From NCBI RefSeq assembly GCF_001949145.1, contig NW_019091559.1:347661-411660 (forward strand): a stretch of 64,000 nt of DNA, written 5' to 3'. The translations under genes were made by a program, and so were the position numbers. This DNA is from Acanthaster planci. Lineage: Eukaryota; Echinodermata; Asteroidea; Valvatida; Acanthasteridae. The notes under the pieces are model-generated. The model did no database searches. It saw only the letters and a list, made by a program, of their open reading frames with translations, and was not told the origin of the DNA. Positions 34,741-48,724 of this stretch are shown one piece after another; positions within the stretch are counted from its first letter, which is position 1, and every line of letters starts with the position of its first letter.

Positions 34741-37700
34741 GGCTGCAAGGTGGATTTTAAATGCATGATGAGAGCAGATCAGGAATTTTCATTGGGACGG
34801 TAGAAATAGATCAGAAATGCAAACTCGGAATGGCGAAACGGATGAAAAGAATTGAATGTTATGCTCAAACCATATATATCCACACTGACCATTTTCATAC
34901 TGCTGCATTTTGTGACTTGCCTTTTCAAGGACGTCATTTGTGGTAAGAAAACATATCCTGCTACCATAGCTCCGCGCACGCGGGTGAAGGGTTTTTATCA
35001 GTGGTACCTATCTGTGCCAACTACGGTTGAAGTTTTCTCATGCATGACCTACGCAAACCTCGCTGCTGAGCCACCTCGTTGGCACCAACCGAAATCGTCG
35101 GGTTTTGACAACAGTTGCGGCAACTGCCCCACAATTTGAATTTAGAATCGAGTCTCTCTTTTTTTCCTTTAACTGATTCGTCAAGCCTTTCGCCAAATAA
35201 AAGCTTCCGTCGTGGAATGTTGAGACGTTTTTGTAAAACTGAAGGGATACATTATACATGTGTACATTGCGATGAAAACGAACATTCAAGAAAACTATGG
35301 CTACCTTCGGATGTCACTTACAAGACACATCCCATTTCATTTCCCAGTGGATTATACTGGGTTAAGAGTACGCTTATTACTTACCGACTGAGAAATGTTA
35401 GCTGAAGAAAAACCAGAACGGAACGTGATGAAGTGTCGTCGCTTTTTCAGTCAAGATATGGCGTGAACTCTGAAAGATTACCGCTGTAGTAGTGGACAGT
35501 TTTACACTGAGATAATCATCCGTATCTCGCACCGATCAATCGGAACCAGGTTTCAAAAAGATCGCGCCGAGCACAGCTGAAACATTAGTGAATTTACGTA
35601 CTTTCCAAGTTCAGCAGTAGCATTCATTATTTTGGTAAGGGGTTCGTCTGATGATTTGCTCACATCAAAACAAAGTCACTAGAGCGTGAAGCGGCGGTGC
35701 AAACAACCGCAGAGCGTCGAGCTTAACGAAACTTCCAAGCTATATCTGCACATGTACTGGTTGGAATCGCTTGGCTGAGTGCTTTATATCTGCAGCTGTG
35801 GAGTGTTTACAAGGCCACCCCTAACTACCTACCCCTGAGATAGCAACATTTGCGCGCAAATGGTACATGCTGCTGGTAGACAACCAGCGAAAGGGCGCCA
35901 TCACCACTGACTACTAAGCCCAGTTTGATTGGCTAGCCGATGAGGCGAGTGGCTGTCTGCGGCATGACGCGTGGTTATTGGGCAGGATGAAAAGGCTCGA
36001 AGAACGTGTTCTCTAGTCACGTACGGCTGTTTAGAATAGACGCATCAACAAGGGAACCATGACTGGTATTATTTGCGTGTGGGGTTCTACGACAATTTGC
36101 TCGATAGAGAGGAGGGTGGCAGAGGGGTGACTCGGTACGAACAGACGATAAAAATGCATTTCCTCTATTCGTTATTCTTCAAATTGAAAGTTTAATTGCA
36201 GAAATAATTTAATCTTGTCTTTCTGTGACCAGTAAAATCACGAAGTGTAGACAAGTTTTATCTTGATAAATACGCGTTGAATTTATCAGACTTTTTGACG
36301 TAGGTATTTTCATCTGTTTATATTTCATTGGACGAAATGTTGGACAAATTTTTGATCAGTTTTGTTTCATGTAAAGTGTTTCACCAGCCGCATCTCAAAG
36401 AAGGAAAATCGACTTTACCCGTCTCACTTCTCGATTTTTGAGGATGATACATGCAGAGCTGGGTGTCTAGTCCATAGGCCTTATACAAGCTCACCCAATA
36501 TATCATACTGTGTGCGCATCAAGCCGCATCTGTCTACGTTGGAATAACATCTCAACATGGCAAGACCAGACATCTAACATCTGGGTAATGCAAGGAGGCG
36601 TTGGCTTGCCTAGCCTTGTCGGAACCGAGATAAATATGAACGGGTCGGTGAACTATAGGCAAACCGTATACATGTAAAGGCTATCTGCTCTGTTAGTGCT
36701 CATGGAAGAAAATGCGGTTAATATGGTGGTTGCTACAGGCTAAATAGCTAGATCCCAGAAAATGTCACTTATGAGATATTCAGGCTAACTTAATAAAATT
36801 ACGAAGCTTCCATTCCTCTTCTCCGAAAAAGTGGTAGATTATGACTATGACCAAAGGCCTGTGCAAACCATTGCTAATAACGAGGATGAGAAACCCGCCA
36901 ATATACGCCCAAAGTCTGTTTTTGTTATCACAGCAAATATGCACCTTGATATCCCATTGATTTTACAAGAAAGGAAAACTTCCTTACACTGAGTGATTCT
37001 TGCGGTGATAAAATTCGGCTTCCGCACGGAATAAGGATTAAGGAAGTCCTTAAAAATGTTATTAAAGTATACAATCATTCACAATGTGTAATTGATAACT
37101 TAATGGAGTGTCGGATATTGCAATGCAAGCCTGTATCTTTCCGAAGAATTCCTTTGGTCTTTTGGTGAAGGTCTTCTTGAATTAGATGCGTTTAATACTA
37201 CACACCTGTCGCTCATGTATTCAAGGCCATAGCTCCTCTTGATCTAACCGCTGTCATCATGCCAGAATGGAAGGAACTATTAACTGACTATAACGAATCT
37301 GGACTCGGTGCCTTGACGGTTGACGTAATGAGCACATTTCAGGAGGGAAGGTTTTCAGCGATCTTTTTGGTACAAGCACTGTCGGCTTTTTCTCTAGTGT
37401 GAATTTTTGCAGAACTTACAGGGATCAGTGGAAGTTTTCCTGATGGTGTTAATGTTCTCGTCGTCGATTCTATGACGCAGTGGTCATTGTTATTATTGTC
37501 ACTGATGTTGTCAATGTCGTTATTTCTAATCATTATTTAACTGAAGCGTTTAATTCTCAAAGACACCCCCTTTTCAGCTGGTGTCAGTGAGGTCAAATAA
37601 CAATTCTAGTATGAATAATAAAGTCACTGCAACGCAAGGTTAATATTCGTCAACAGTCTGCTCCGTACGCAGTGATTAAAATGATAACGTTTACTGGTAC

Positions 37701-38880
37701 GTGTACTTGACTTCGTAAGTTTGGTGCTAGCATGGATGCAGTAGGTATTTGTATCTTGGTCGTCATCAACTGGAACAGACCAGGTTTTTGAGTGACCCCG
37801 ACGAGTATCACCCAACTTTTAACAGCTGAAATACTCTCAAAATGTACTTGATGACTCGGAAACAACACCAAGTCCTTGATCTAACGACGCAACGGAAGTT
37901 TCATCAGTAAAATAGCTGTATGATCTCAGGTAAAGTAAGCGGTTCAGCGGACCAGCTGCCAGGGATCCTAGCCAGTAGTTGATGGGGCTTCTGCGTCACT
38001 GAGGTTTGGCCCGGTCTGGCGTGACAGTATCTTTGCGCGTGCCTTATCGTGTCACACCTGCCTCTTTCCGGAAAGTGCGCGGAGATCAATTGCTCGGTAA
38101 TAGAGTCGGGCCCCCAGTGACTGCGATCAATCAGAGAGTCAATACACCGACCCTGGTCGGCCCCCTTCACAAGTCGTTAGGTTCTCGGACTTTTACCTCT
38201 CCCAGGCAATGAGATGAGTTCCACCTTAAATCACCTTTAAGGCAAAGTACTGACTTTACAGCATTAGACAAATGGAAGATAACACGGTAACAAGACCATG
38301 TTTTTCTTGCACGCGATACATTCTTAATCCACGGGGTTGTGTCTCAAGGGAAGCTGCGTAAATCCTTTGTGAACATTATCACAGTTTTTAATGCACTCTT
38401 CCCTGAAAAATTGTGCTAGAGTAGTTCGCCATCACATTCACTGCGGTGAATATCCTGTTTATACCTCCCAACCTGACTGCTCATATAGCAAGGATAGGAT
38501 AGGTCGTTTGATAATGTGCGTGCATCACATCTCCCCATCCTTCATCTGCACCGGTCAAATTGAAGCGGCTCTTCCCTGACCCTATGTTCGCTCTGAAAAT
38601 CTTCCGATAATTTAGAAAGGTTTCTTTTCAAGATGAAGGAACAATGATGAAATATTGTCATTTTCAAGATTATGCGACTGTAACTACCGTGGGTGGACAA
38701 AGATGACGCTTACGGTCTTGCCTTACACGCAGGCTTACATGGTTTCAACCAACTTAAATCTTTCGAGAACAATAAATTCACACTGGTGTTTCCCCTCTTC
38801 CACCCCTCTCTCGCCCCTCCCCCTTGGTGGGCCTACCATTTTTCCTCCATCCTGCCCGTTATTTAATGTGCACTATATAC
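34741..38880. other. Non-coding segment with a GC-richer part at 35.5-36.1 kb
   Basis: Open frames are short and unassignable. Around 35500-36120 the sequence is richer in CpG and contains the palindrome at 35847, GGCGCCATC near 35894 and a CCAAT box on the minus strand (GATTGGC near 35927). It could be a promoter or enhancer, but no exon can be tied to it. Confidence 0.35.
35847..35862. promoter_or_regulatory. 16-bp palindrome CATTTGCGCGCAAATG
   Basis: A perfect palindrome with a central GCGCGC and flanking ATTTG/CAAAT. It resembles but does not match the E2F consensus (TTTSSCGC). It lies in a locally GC-richer stretch. Confidence 0.35.
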
Positions 38881-38979
38881 ATCAGTGATTCGTGTGACTT
38901 GCCGTTCGAAGCCAGCTCAAGAGGGTACAAACCTTCAGAATAATGGAGTGAGAAACAGTAAAAACATGAGAGAAACAAA

Positions 38980-39190
38980 TCGTCTCTGTGACTGTCATAC
39001 GCAAACTCTTCGACATTGATTCCACCAGTGTCAATACAGTCTCTGTTGACGTACCCTCTCCATGTTCTGGTGAAATCGACACCCCAGATGTCTCCATACG
39101 ACAGCTGACACGCTATACCACAGGCAGTGAATCCACCATCATTGATCGCGTCATTTTGTGCACAAATATTGACATTGGGAACTTGACAGT
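38980..39190 (-). CDS. Candidate single coding exon, Cys-containing, unknown product
   Basis: On the minus strand a good acceptor (CCTCTGCTTTTAG) precedes 39190. It opens a frame reading CQVPNVNICAQND..., then GGFTACGIACQLSYGDIWG, GVDFTRTWRGYVNRDC and IDTGGINVEEFAYDSHRDD. Six cysteines and many Gly/Asp residues give the look of an extracellular domain, but I cannot assign a family. Possible donors are GGGTACGT (exon end about 39058) or GCGTATGA (about 39005). Other frames are also open here, which weakens the case, and no neighbouring exon was found. Confidence 0.3.
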
Positions 39191-41640
39191 CTAAAAGCAG
39201 AGGAAAAAGAGAAAATCGACGGTAACACAAGGTGTCAGATAGGTGGAAAGTGCTAAATAGATCAATTTTTGTCAATTGTTCGATTTTAAAATGTTGGGAT
39301 CTTGGCCTTCTCTCAACAGGTATAGGTGATATCACAGGCATTTTGTCTTGCTGAGCCTTAATTTGACATGTAACATCTTGGACGTTTTGACACATTTCTG
39401 CACATTAAAATCTGTCTGTGAAGTGTTTGTCTGCGATAAAATTCTTGGGTGTACTCATGTAGATGGATATTTTTCTTACCGATTCAGTGTATGACAGTGA
39501 AGCCTTACACGAGGTAGATTATATTCTTAACCAACTAACCTCTTGTTGTCGTAAACATTGGAAACCTGTGTCATCATTCACTCGGTTTGGGACACAATGG
39601 TCAGTTTTTGTTTTGTTTTGTTTGCTCATTTTGTCGAAACCTAAAATTGAAAGAAACCTGCAAGACAGGAAGAAAGATAGTTACACAGGTATCGAATCGT
39701 AATTCGAATTGCAGTTCAGCCATGGTGTCCGTGAGACTAAAGATGTCACAGTTATCCGGTGTAATGGCTCCTTAGGCCGTATAAAGCCATATTTGGTTTT
39801 GTGTGACCTTTGAAGCCGGAACATCGATCTGGAATTTGACAAGAGAGATGGGGGGTCTTAACCGAAGCAGGAGCGAAGTAACCATTAACCTGTGCGAACT
39901 TGGACTGTATCAGGAAGCTCTTAGAGGATGTAAGCTAATCCCTTATGTGAAGCTGTTGAGTAAATGACTCCACGTCTTGTCCTTGGCTTATTTATCAGCT
40001 GCCTCTACTTTGATCCAATTCTGATGACGCCACAAGTCGTATCAGACAATGCTATCACTGTTTGAAACTGAGCCACATAATGTGCGCACGCTAACATGAA
40101 TATTCTCTCTGAAATGGACACACACTTATTTCCTGCGGATAACGGCAATGACATGACAAGAAGACCATTCACAGTAACTACAACAGCAATGGTTTCAGAA
40201 GTGAAAACGAGAATACTGGCATGACTAATAGTAATCACAATCACATCAAGCACAACCACAGCTAGGACAACAACGACAATTGTGACACAGTAACCACAGC
40301 AATAAATTTACAAAGCACAAACGCGACACATTGACGCCAACCACACGGGGGAAATGCTTTAGCCGTCAATACTTCATTTGTAGTGTCCATGCACGTATAC
40401 GCCAATAATCTAATTTTCTTTCTTTTGTTACTCTTGGGGGCATCGTCAGTTATAATTCCTTTCAAACAGTTCCATTGTTCGAGGGTAAATCAGCCATGAC
40501 TGTTGGGGTTGTATGCACTTTGCCAGTAGCTGATGTACATGTAACTACGAGTATGAAAAACGGCTGCTTTTCAAGTCCTGCTTTTACCAGGAACAACTCA
40601 ATGGGCATTTGCCTAACAAAAGGCGGATTAAGCTGGTATGAGGTCCTTTCAAAGAAAAAAAAATGAAGTAAAAAACAACCTTGACAATACCTGACGCCCA
40701 CGTTATAACACATTCCCAGTGTGAAAGCAGCATCCGTTCATATACATCTATTACAGGTTTTGCAGACATATTAGGCCGGTAATGACGCCATGATTTCCCG
40801 TGGTTGTTTCTTCGCTGTTCCTTGAAAATGCTTGCATAATTTGCTGCTTCCGTAGCTTTTTGCAAAACATTAGCCAATTCTCTATTTTCTGTGAATCAAG
40901 TTCTTGATAACGTTGGAAGCATGCCTTCCACATCTTCCAATCTTCCCACGGTGTGAAAAATTTTCCTCAGTCGTTGAAAAAAATAATAAGAGACTAGACA
41001 ATGATAAGTTAGGGCTCTTCTGTTCCTAAAGCGATAGAAAAATACACTCTGTAAGTTACATAATCAAACCAGAAACCTTAAAAAGTCGTTTGGACCATAT
41101 TTATAATTTATTCATGCGGCAGGCAGAAAATGAAGTGTTGGTGTAATCATTATATAATTGTGTACCTCTTTTTGTAAATTTTATGCTTAAACTAAACAGA
41201 AGGAAATAAAAGAGCACACTCTTCAATGTAATAATACAAATATTATTTTTCTTTTGGCTGTAGGATTTGACTCTTCACTTTTTTTAAGTCTTAAAGAAAT
41301 CAACTGTAAATTAATGCTAAATGTTGAAATCATTCATAACGCGCGAAACTGAAAGGAATCATTAATGCTTCGAAAGAATCCGACATAGGTCTCAGTCACC
41401 TTACACAACTATAGGGTAGACTTGAAATTTTTTATTCTTCAAAATCGTTTTAAATTGGTACCACTGGTATTTTGTGATGTCACATAAGGATAATCCATCC
41501 TTATAGTGATGCAGTGTTGATTCAGTCTGTCATTCATGGAGCGTTGACATAAAACTCTTCTTATTTCACCTTGTCGCAAATAGCAAAACCATTTGCCCAT
41601 TCTCTCTTATCTTGCCGACATGAGTTAAACAACACTGATT
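39191..41640. other. Non-coding segment
   Basis: If the exon at 39190 is real, this is its upstream intron or flank. The open frames here (up to about 97 codons) have no recognised similarity. Confidence 0.4.
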
Positions 41641-41877
41641 GCTGGCATAGATCCAGAGGGGATGAGGGTCGAAACCTCCCCTGTTCTGAGACATAAACAA
41701 GGTAGAAAAGGGGAAATAATAGAAAATAATTAAAGTAAGTATACCAATATCATTGTAAGCAATATGTGTCATGCAAAATGTTTCATCTTCGTTTCTGTTT
41801 GTCAGCCAAAATGAGACATTAAAAAAAATCTCCTGCTGGACCCACCCTTCGGAAAAGTTCCTGGATCCGCACCTGGA
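41641..41877. mobile_element. MITE-like element with GGATCCAG ends
   Basis: Left end GCTGGCATAGATCCAGAGG; right end, reverse-complemented, CCAGGTGCGGATCCAGGAAC. Both are followed inward by G-rich (GGGATGAGGG) or CCGAAGGGTGGG sequence around an AT-rich body. This is the same terminal style as the 222-bp family but with a different interior. The open frame across it on the minus strand is repeat-derived. Confidence 0.5.
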
Positions 41878-43289
41878 TTGTTTTATCATATTCCGCCAAG
41901 TCAGCTGTTTGAAGTTTCCCTTCAAATACTTATTCTTGCGCTCAATCATGCGTTTACGTTTTTAACCTTTATACCTTTTAAACTGCAACGAACAGTGTAA
42001 ATAGTTACAGAAACACATTTCATTTTTAGTAAATGTTTCTGTGAATCCTTTCAACCCTGTGAATTCTGTGCTACTTTTTATTGTTTAGTCTGGGTACTTC
42101 TTTTTCGAAGACTGTAATGTTTGATTTACAACCGATGATCCTCTTGATAGTTATCTGTATTTCCAGTACGAGTGATGTATTTTAATATAACAAAGGGTGG
42201 ATTTAAAACCAATGCTGGGGAGGGAAACGGCTCCCCAATGAAAACAAAAGGACAAAGACGAATGTGGAACAGCAATGTGGTGACTGGAATAGATATATTT
42301 TTGTCTAAATCTTCAAGCTGTTTCTATGGAAAAGTTATACGTCTTTCTTCACAGACTACATACTGTGTGTGCAGTTTGTCAATAAACCGACTTAATTTTA
42401 CATGTACCTGCTATATTTATCTTAAAATTTACAGGAACGTGTTGTACTGTCCAAACACTCATTCTTCACCTCATGACATTTGATTGATTAAAAAGCAATT
42501 AAATTAATGACATTTGAGTTGGAAACATTTCCGGGCTCAGTCTGGTGAGCTTAGACAACTGTAAATAGCAATTTTATTCCGGCCGTGTGTGTAAATCCAA
42601 TTAACCATGAGCAGCTCAAAATGTTAACGATGGTCAAGACATTTGTCGTCCTTAATTTGTAAATGATGGTAATTTTTTGTGCTCAATACAATTTCACGTA
42701 AAATTCAAAACGTCGTTTTAAATTAGTCAAGACCAATTTTTTCGCCTTTTAACTATTCAACGAACAATCTAAACGATCATGTGCTACATTGCCCTTTGTA
42801 ACTACCATGGAGTGACCCCTCTTCATATATCCTAGCAAAATAACATAAGATTAAAGTGTGAATCCTTAGAATTGTTTCTGGGAAGTCAGATGCAAACCTC
42901 GCCGACATATCTTGAAGTTGCCTATGGCCTACTTAGGGAAATATCTTACTCTCTGTTTAAAGAAATGACATTTGAAAAAGAAAATTGATTCATGAACACA
43001 GCGTGCAACTTGAAATCCGGCAACAAATTGCATTACCCCTGCTAGGCTAATTGACTTACTGTAAGAAAGAAACTTGTTGTAAGAAAGGTGAATATAAATT
43101 GACCGTTAACTGTAAACAAGGCTAAACCAATTTAAGGTGACTGACCGCGGCGTTTTGTGTCCAACAAATCGAGTGCTGAAAATTTTCACGACGATCGAAG
43201 ACAGGGCTGGGACATTGTGAGAACTGAAGCGATAGATTTCGCGTCATTAAACCATGAAGCACACGAGCAAATGGTTGGGGTCAAGCTCT
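41878..43289. other. Non-coding segment
   Basis: A 103-codon plus frame (42172-42483) has no recognisable domain. Nothing else seen. Confidence 0.45.
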
Positions 43290-43532
43290 AGCTAAAGCCG
43301 ACACTCGTTTGTGGTTTTAATGCTAAATTCTAAAGCAGAGTTATTTTTTATTTTGTATTTGGGGGGGTTGCTTTGCCTTTGTCTCAGTTTTTTGCCTTTT
43401 GCAACTGGTTGGATGATAGCCACCGAGAGAGAAAATATCACTATTTGGGGGTTCCTCTCCATTAAGGGCGTCTTACTTATCTCGTATATGCCAGACACCC
43501 CCCCCTTTTGGTACAAGCTGAAACCGCCACTG
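43290..43532 (-). mobile_element. hAT-like element with CAGTGGCGG terminus
   Basis: The right end, reverse-complemented, is CAGTGGCGGTTTCAGC (about 43517-43532), a classic hAT-type terminal sequence, followed by a G-run. The interior carries another G-run (near 43360) and an AT-rich body. The left boundary near AAAGCCGACACTCG is an estimate. The frames of about 80 codons on both strands are not host genes. Confidence 0.5.
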
Positions 43533-44239
43533 CTAATCCCGTTAAATCTCGCTTATTAATCCAATGTACGAGGTCGAAGCGAGATTCCAGCAGGACGCCG
43601 ATAACGTGCGTGGCTGGTGGGTTTACTTTACAGAGCGTGTGAGGCGCAACACGAGTGAATCAACATACCCCAATCGGTACGGTTCCGAGTAAACGTGTAC
43701 TTTGTCTGTTTGTTGTTGAAGGGTAAATATGTTGATTATTTTACCTGCAAACATTACAAGTACATTGTCAGGGATTACCTGCAACGAAAAATCGATGTTG
43801 CATTTTTTCGCGCATTCAGAATGACACCCCAAAATCGACAAAATGTTTTCACGAGGAATTACTTTCGCCGTCGGTATTGAATTCAATCAATTGGGCCTAA
43901 GCTGTCAACGGAACAGTGACATTAATTTAAAAGCACTTCTTAATTTAAATAAATCAGAATTCCAGTTTGGAGGTAAGAAAACAACCAATAGACAACAAAA
44001 CTGTATCTCAGTCCCTGCAAATTTGTCAACCTTTGCAGTTCCACACTTTTCACTACACTAACATTTCACTTTGGTGACCAAGTGAATTTCACTGCAATGT
44101 TGCAAAGAATCCCCGGAAACGACGATAACACAAGAATTTATCGACTTAAGGTGTTAGAGGAAACTCCAGTGAGTGACATTTTAAAACAATGAACAAATAA
44201 TCTTTTGTATGTAAGTATGCCCAACTCTGTCCACGGCTG

Positions 44240-44330
44240 GGTGGTGTAAGGTGGGATTCGAACCCCGGCTTGAGAGACAGAAACTCCAGGGACAAGACAT
44301 TGAGGAACAGGAACAGCTGCACTAACTTTG
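44240..44330 (-). mobile_element. Possible tRNA-derived SINE head
   Basis: On the minus strand a B-box-like GGTTCGAATCC (44254-44264) within CCGGGGTTCGAATCCCACC lies about 50 bases after an A-box-like TAGTGCAGCTG (44314-44324, 8 of 11 consensus positions). No cloverleaf is apparent. The body and 3' end were not identified. Confidence 0.4.
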
Positions 44331-47300
44331 ACTCTCCGAAGGAAGATAAAGTTAAACTCCCAAGTTCTCTTCCGTCATGCCTGTGCGCAACATTGAATCC
44401 CCCAGGATGCAGAGGCATATCCACACGCCAAAAGCAACACGCACTTCCCAGGAGATGCTGCTATCGCGTGCATGCCACATCAGTAGGGGTCAAAGCCCAT
44501 AAGGCACAAAATCCTCATAGCTAACTTGAACCGATCTGTATGCTATCGAGGCCGCAGGCAGGCACGGGATAATTGTCTAGGACGAGCAATGCCTAAAGAG
44601 CTCTCTGTGCTGTCTCAAAAATATTTCTGATAGGGAGTCCTTTGCTTTGCCTGCATAAATGCAAGGCCATGTTGTCAATGCATTTCGTTTTCTTTCTTAA
44701 TCTTAAGCTCCTGGGTTGGGAGTGCGAGGTGAATCGTGAGAAATCGGTAGCATTATAGGGATAACTTGTCAACCACATCGCTGTTTCCCTTCCTCTTTCT
44801 ATGTTTGAGATCACAGTTAATAATCAACTAGACGAACAAGAACAACACCTGAAGATTTCAAAATCGAAACCTGCCAGGCTTTTAATACTGTATTATAATG
44901 TTGGACTCGACCACGCATACGGACTGATAACTTGGCCAGCGTATCGGTTTTAATTCACCATTCCGGGGCAAGTTGTCCATCAGTCTGGTTGATAGCAAAT
45001 AACAGACAGCGGCAAAGTACAAAAAGCCTGCCCTTTCAAAGTAATGGAGATAACCAGAAAAATGACACTTTTTATGAGTATTATCGGTACATCATACAGT
45101 CTGTGTAGATGGGATCTGAGCAGCTGTTACTAACTACTGTACTGTGAAGCCTGAAGGCCAGAATATATTCCAGCTGAAAGCTGGACATTGTAAATGCCGC
45201 TCACTGATTATGCGCACTTCATTTTAATGGCGAATGAGCAGTGAAATGTAGGTCAGTGTGAAAATAAACCGCAGACTTTCAGAAGCTGGATGGGATAAAT
45301 ATGTGCCATAAATGACATTAATGTTCCGTCGACGGATTAACTGAACACAATGACTGACGGCGTCCTCACGAATGCGTTGACACGTCCATCGCTGTTCTAA
45401 TGGAGTATTTTAACCCGATTTGTTCTGCTGCCTTACACATTTATTTGCTAATAACTGTGCTTGGAATGGTGGTTTGATTATTAAGGTGTTCTTGGCTTGT
45501 AGGTTTCAATATTCTGTTGCTCCATCTTTCTTATTGTTGCTTGGATATCTTTTGGTTTTTTCTGTTGGTTCGTGTGTCAATGTACGGCATGGTGTTGGTA
45601 TGATGGGCATGGAATCATTCATAAAATTTATCTCTAACGCGTTTCTGCAAATGTAAATTTCCCGCCCCAGTACTTGCCCTTGTAAGGGGAAAGCCCTCTG
45701 CTTATATATAAATAAAACAAAAATGCATTTATTTCGGTAAACAGTCAGACCCAGCACAAATTCGAGTCTCTGATGGGAGATTAAATATCGGTAATTGGCT
45801 TTTCTGGGTGGATGCTCTTCGCTTCAGATTGCAATCATTAAATGCAATTACACTAAACGTTCAATGTACTATTAACACGCCCAGAGTCACATCATAAAGA
45901 TCTTTGCACTTTTAAACACTAATGAATATTAAACGCGCTTCTGAACAGAAAAAACCCACAAGCTGTCTTTCAGTCTATTCTTAGTCAGTGGTATAAAAGA
46001 AAAGAGTTACACATAGGCCTAATCTGTTGTTTCACTTGTAGTTTTGTTATATGAATTTCTGATACTTGGCTGTTTGGAAAAAAAGTTGTCATTTTGAGTG
46101 TGCTGAACTACATACCGTGTGCATGAGTACATCACCTGCCATTTCTGTGCCTATGGTCGGTAATATTTTTGCCTCCTTTTTCGGGTATCACTCTCAAAAG
46201 TCTCATTCAAATTCGTCTGTTTAGGAACCGTATCATACCGATAACAGTTACAGCACTGCGAAAACATTACGTTTGGCACAATATTTACCCTGTGACTATC
46301 ATAATTTGCTTTCTGTAGATATTCCTCCCACTCCATTTGACAAGAGGCTCCGTTAGGTGTTTGCAGAGGGAAGTTGACCGTACAAAGAATCGCCTGGGTA
46401 GCCTGACCGACGCAAGAACGCATTATTCACGGGGGCTGAACGTCCGCAATACCTGGCAGAGTGGGAGAGACAGTACTTCGCTGCTCATCAATATAAAATC
46501 CCAATATTGCCTGCAGGGTATGATGCGTCTAGACAAAATCACATTGTAACAATGAGAGTAGAATTTCAGGCTTGCCAGGTGTCAGGAGCGGCTTATAAGC
46601 AGTGAGTTGCATTGAACAAAATGATTTCCAGTCACTTGGCGGATATCACACATGGATTCTTTACTAAGATGTGACTCGAAAATCACTGTTTTCTGTTTTG
46701 TTGTCAGATCATTTTGAAAATGAGCCTACCGTGTCATTTACAAATCAAAAAAGAGCAAAGATTGTCTGTCCCCCGGAAAAAAACAAACCTTCAGCATGGT
46801 TTTTCAAACCATCCACTACAAGTACGGAAACTGTGTATTTTTTCATAATAAAGCGAACAAATTTTTCTAAAAATGTCAATTTCTGAGAGAATAAGTGCTA
46901 TTGCCTTTATTTATTCTAATGCTAAAAATAACCATGACAACGACAACTCGTACGCATTCCCGGACATCTTTTTAAATCTTACATACTTGTATCATCAAAG
47001 ATGTTCCAGGAAAATCACGCAATGAGATCCACTTAACCAAGCAGAACCGTATACTCAGAGGAGAGTTACAGACGCGTTGATGAGTCTTCTCTTTGGACAA
47101 GACTTGTTCGCTTTAGCAACGTGACCAACGCTGATTCGTTTGACATGATTAAGTGTTCTCTGAGCACAGCACTGGCTCTGACATCTGCTTACAAACACCC
47201 ATTTGATAGCAATGGTTCTAGGAGTCAGTGTATGGTTCACTGATTGGGGATGATGTTCAAAACAGTTTGCTGGAGTGAATTTGCTTAATACGATGCCTAA

Positions 47301-48322
47301 ATGTGTTCTCTGAAATTCGTATTAAAAAACATTCAGACGTCTTTACGTTTGGTATTTCGAATACATTGTTGTAGGCTTTGTGGGACGGTAGGGTTAGACA
47401 CTGTATGTGTGGATTTTCAGATACGCGTGTCATTCACAAGCTTTCCCTTTGAATCTTCCCGACGAATACTTCTTTCATCATCTGATTACGGATTCTGTAT
47501 GTTCGTTGTCGTTACTGCAAAGGTGTTGTGCAATTGAGCAAGGGGTCGGCGAAAGACGCACTGTGCAAAAGACTTTGTTGAACTTCTACATTCTTAGTAA
47601 TCAGCTCACATTGTGTCAATATGTCGAAATTAATTCATGTCAGTGTCCTTGGCAGCATCTAGCAGAATCCCAACCTCCTAAGGAGGCAATTACTTCGGAG
47701 TTGCGTCTCTCAGGCTTCTTACTAATTGAGCTTTGCCCTTGGACAAAGATTTGGCCTGTATTAATCTAGTCGGGATTCTCCATCCCGGTAATTACAAAGG
47801 ATAGCTGAGAAACTAAACAAGAGAAAACTGACAAAATCTGTTAACACCTTGTCTGTATTACATTAGAAGCAGACTACAGTGCTTCAGTACATTTGTCGTT
47901 GAGGATTAAACTGACAACAGTTGATTACCGATGTTTCCTCTCGTTTCTGAATGATCATCTGTTTATGGTCTGAAAGTGAAATGTTGTTTTTGTGGTACAT
48001 TGTAGTTGCATAATAGTTAACATACTGCTTTGAAAACTTAATAATAAAACAACCATCGCGAAAAGCAAAGACCTCTACTGAGAAAACAATCGTCCAAATT
48101 TTTCCTAGAAACTGTTTCGTCACTGCTGCCATGCTTTTCATATTGAAATCAGACATCTGTCGCGTGCATGGAACTCTATGCCTAATTTAGAAAGTCGTTT
48201 ATGGAGACAGCAGAGAAAGGGAAGTTTCTCCTTCATCTGCAGCAAGGTATGAGACGGAGAGAACTCCCCCTTCTTTGTGTTGGTCATTGTCTCGCAGGAA
48301 TCTGGGGAATTCCTTTCAGACA
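44331..48322. other. Non-coding segment, one weak exon candidate
   Basis: Contains the candidate exon at 46289-46402. The 120-codon plus frame at 47407-47769 shows no domain and is compatible with chance. Confidence 0.4.
46289..46402 (-). CDS. Weak candidate exon, unknown product
   Basis: A 114-bp stretch between a plausible acceptor (GTCGGTCAG) and donor (CAGG/GTAAAT) on the minus strand. It reads ATQAILCTVNFPLQTPNG, then ASCQMEWEEYLQKANYDSHR. The frame stays open beyond both sites. I do not recognise it, and no partner exon was found. Confidence 0.2.
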
Positions 48323-48368
48323 NNNNNNNNNNNNNNNNNNNNNNNNNNNNNNNNNNNNNNNNNNNNNN
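48323..48368. other. Assembly gap (46 N)
   Basis: Short run of unknown bases. The open frames that cross it are not interpretable. Confidence 1.
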
Positions 48369-48724
48369 ATTTTTTGCTGGGTATATTCTCCTTTGGAAGT
48401 GGGGCTTGCTTGGATCTTTAGGAATTTTGGATACTGTTATTGGAATAATACAGAGGAACCTTATCTCTGGCGAGTATGCACACTGAGTTGCGAGGAATTA
48501 TGTCTGTTCAGATTACTGCATCACCATGTAAACGACCGTCTCGATGGTTATAAGCTCATCGAGACATCTGCTGACCCAGGCTGATCATCCCTTCTCTTTA
48601 GGAAGATTTACACGCACCATGATTAGATTTTTAATTTAACTTTTTTTTGGGGGGGGGATACGCTTGTCGTAATTTCCAGTTGACTGGAATTTGCCATGAT
48701 TTGAACCAGCTATCTGATTCTGTA

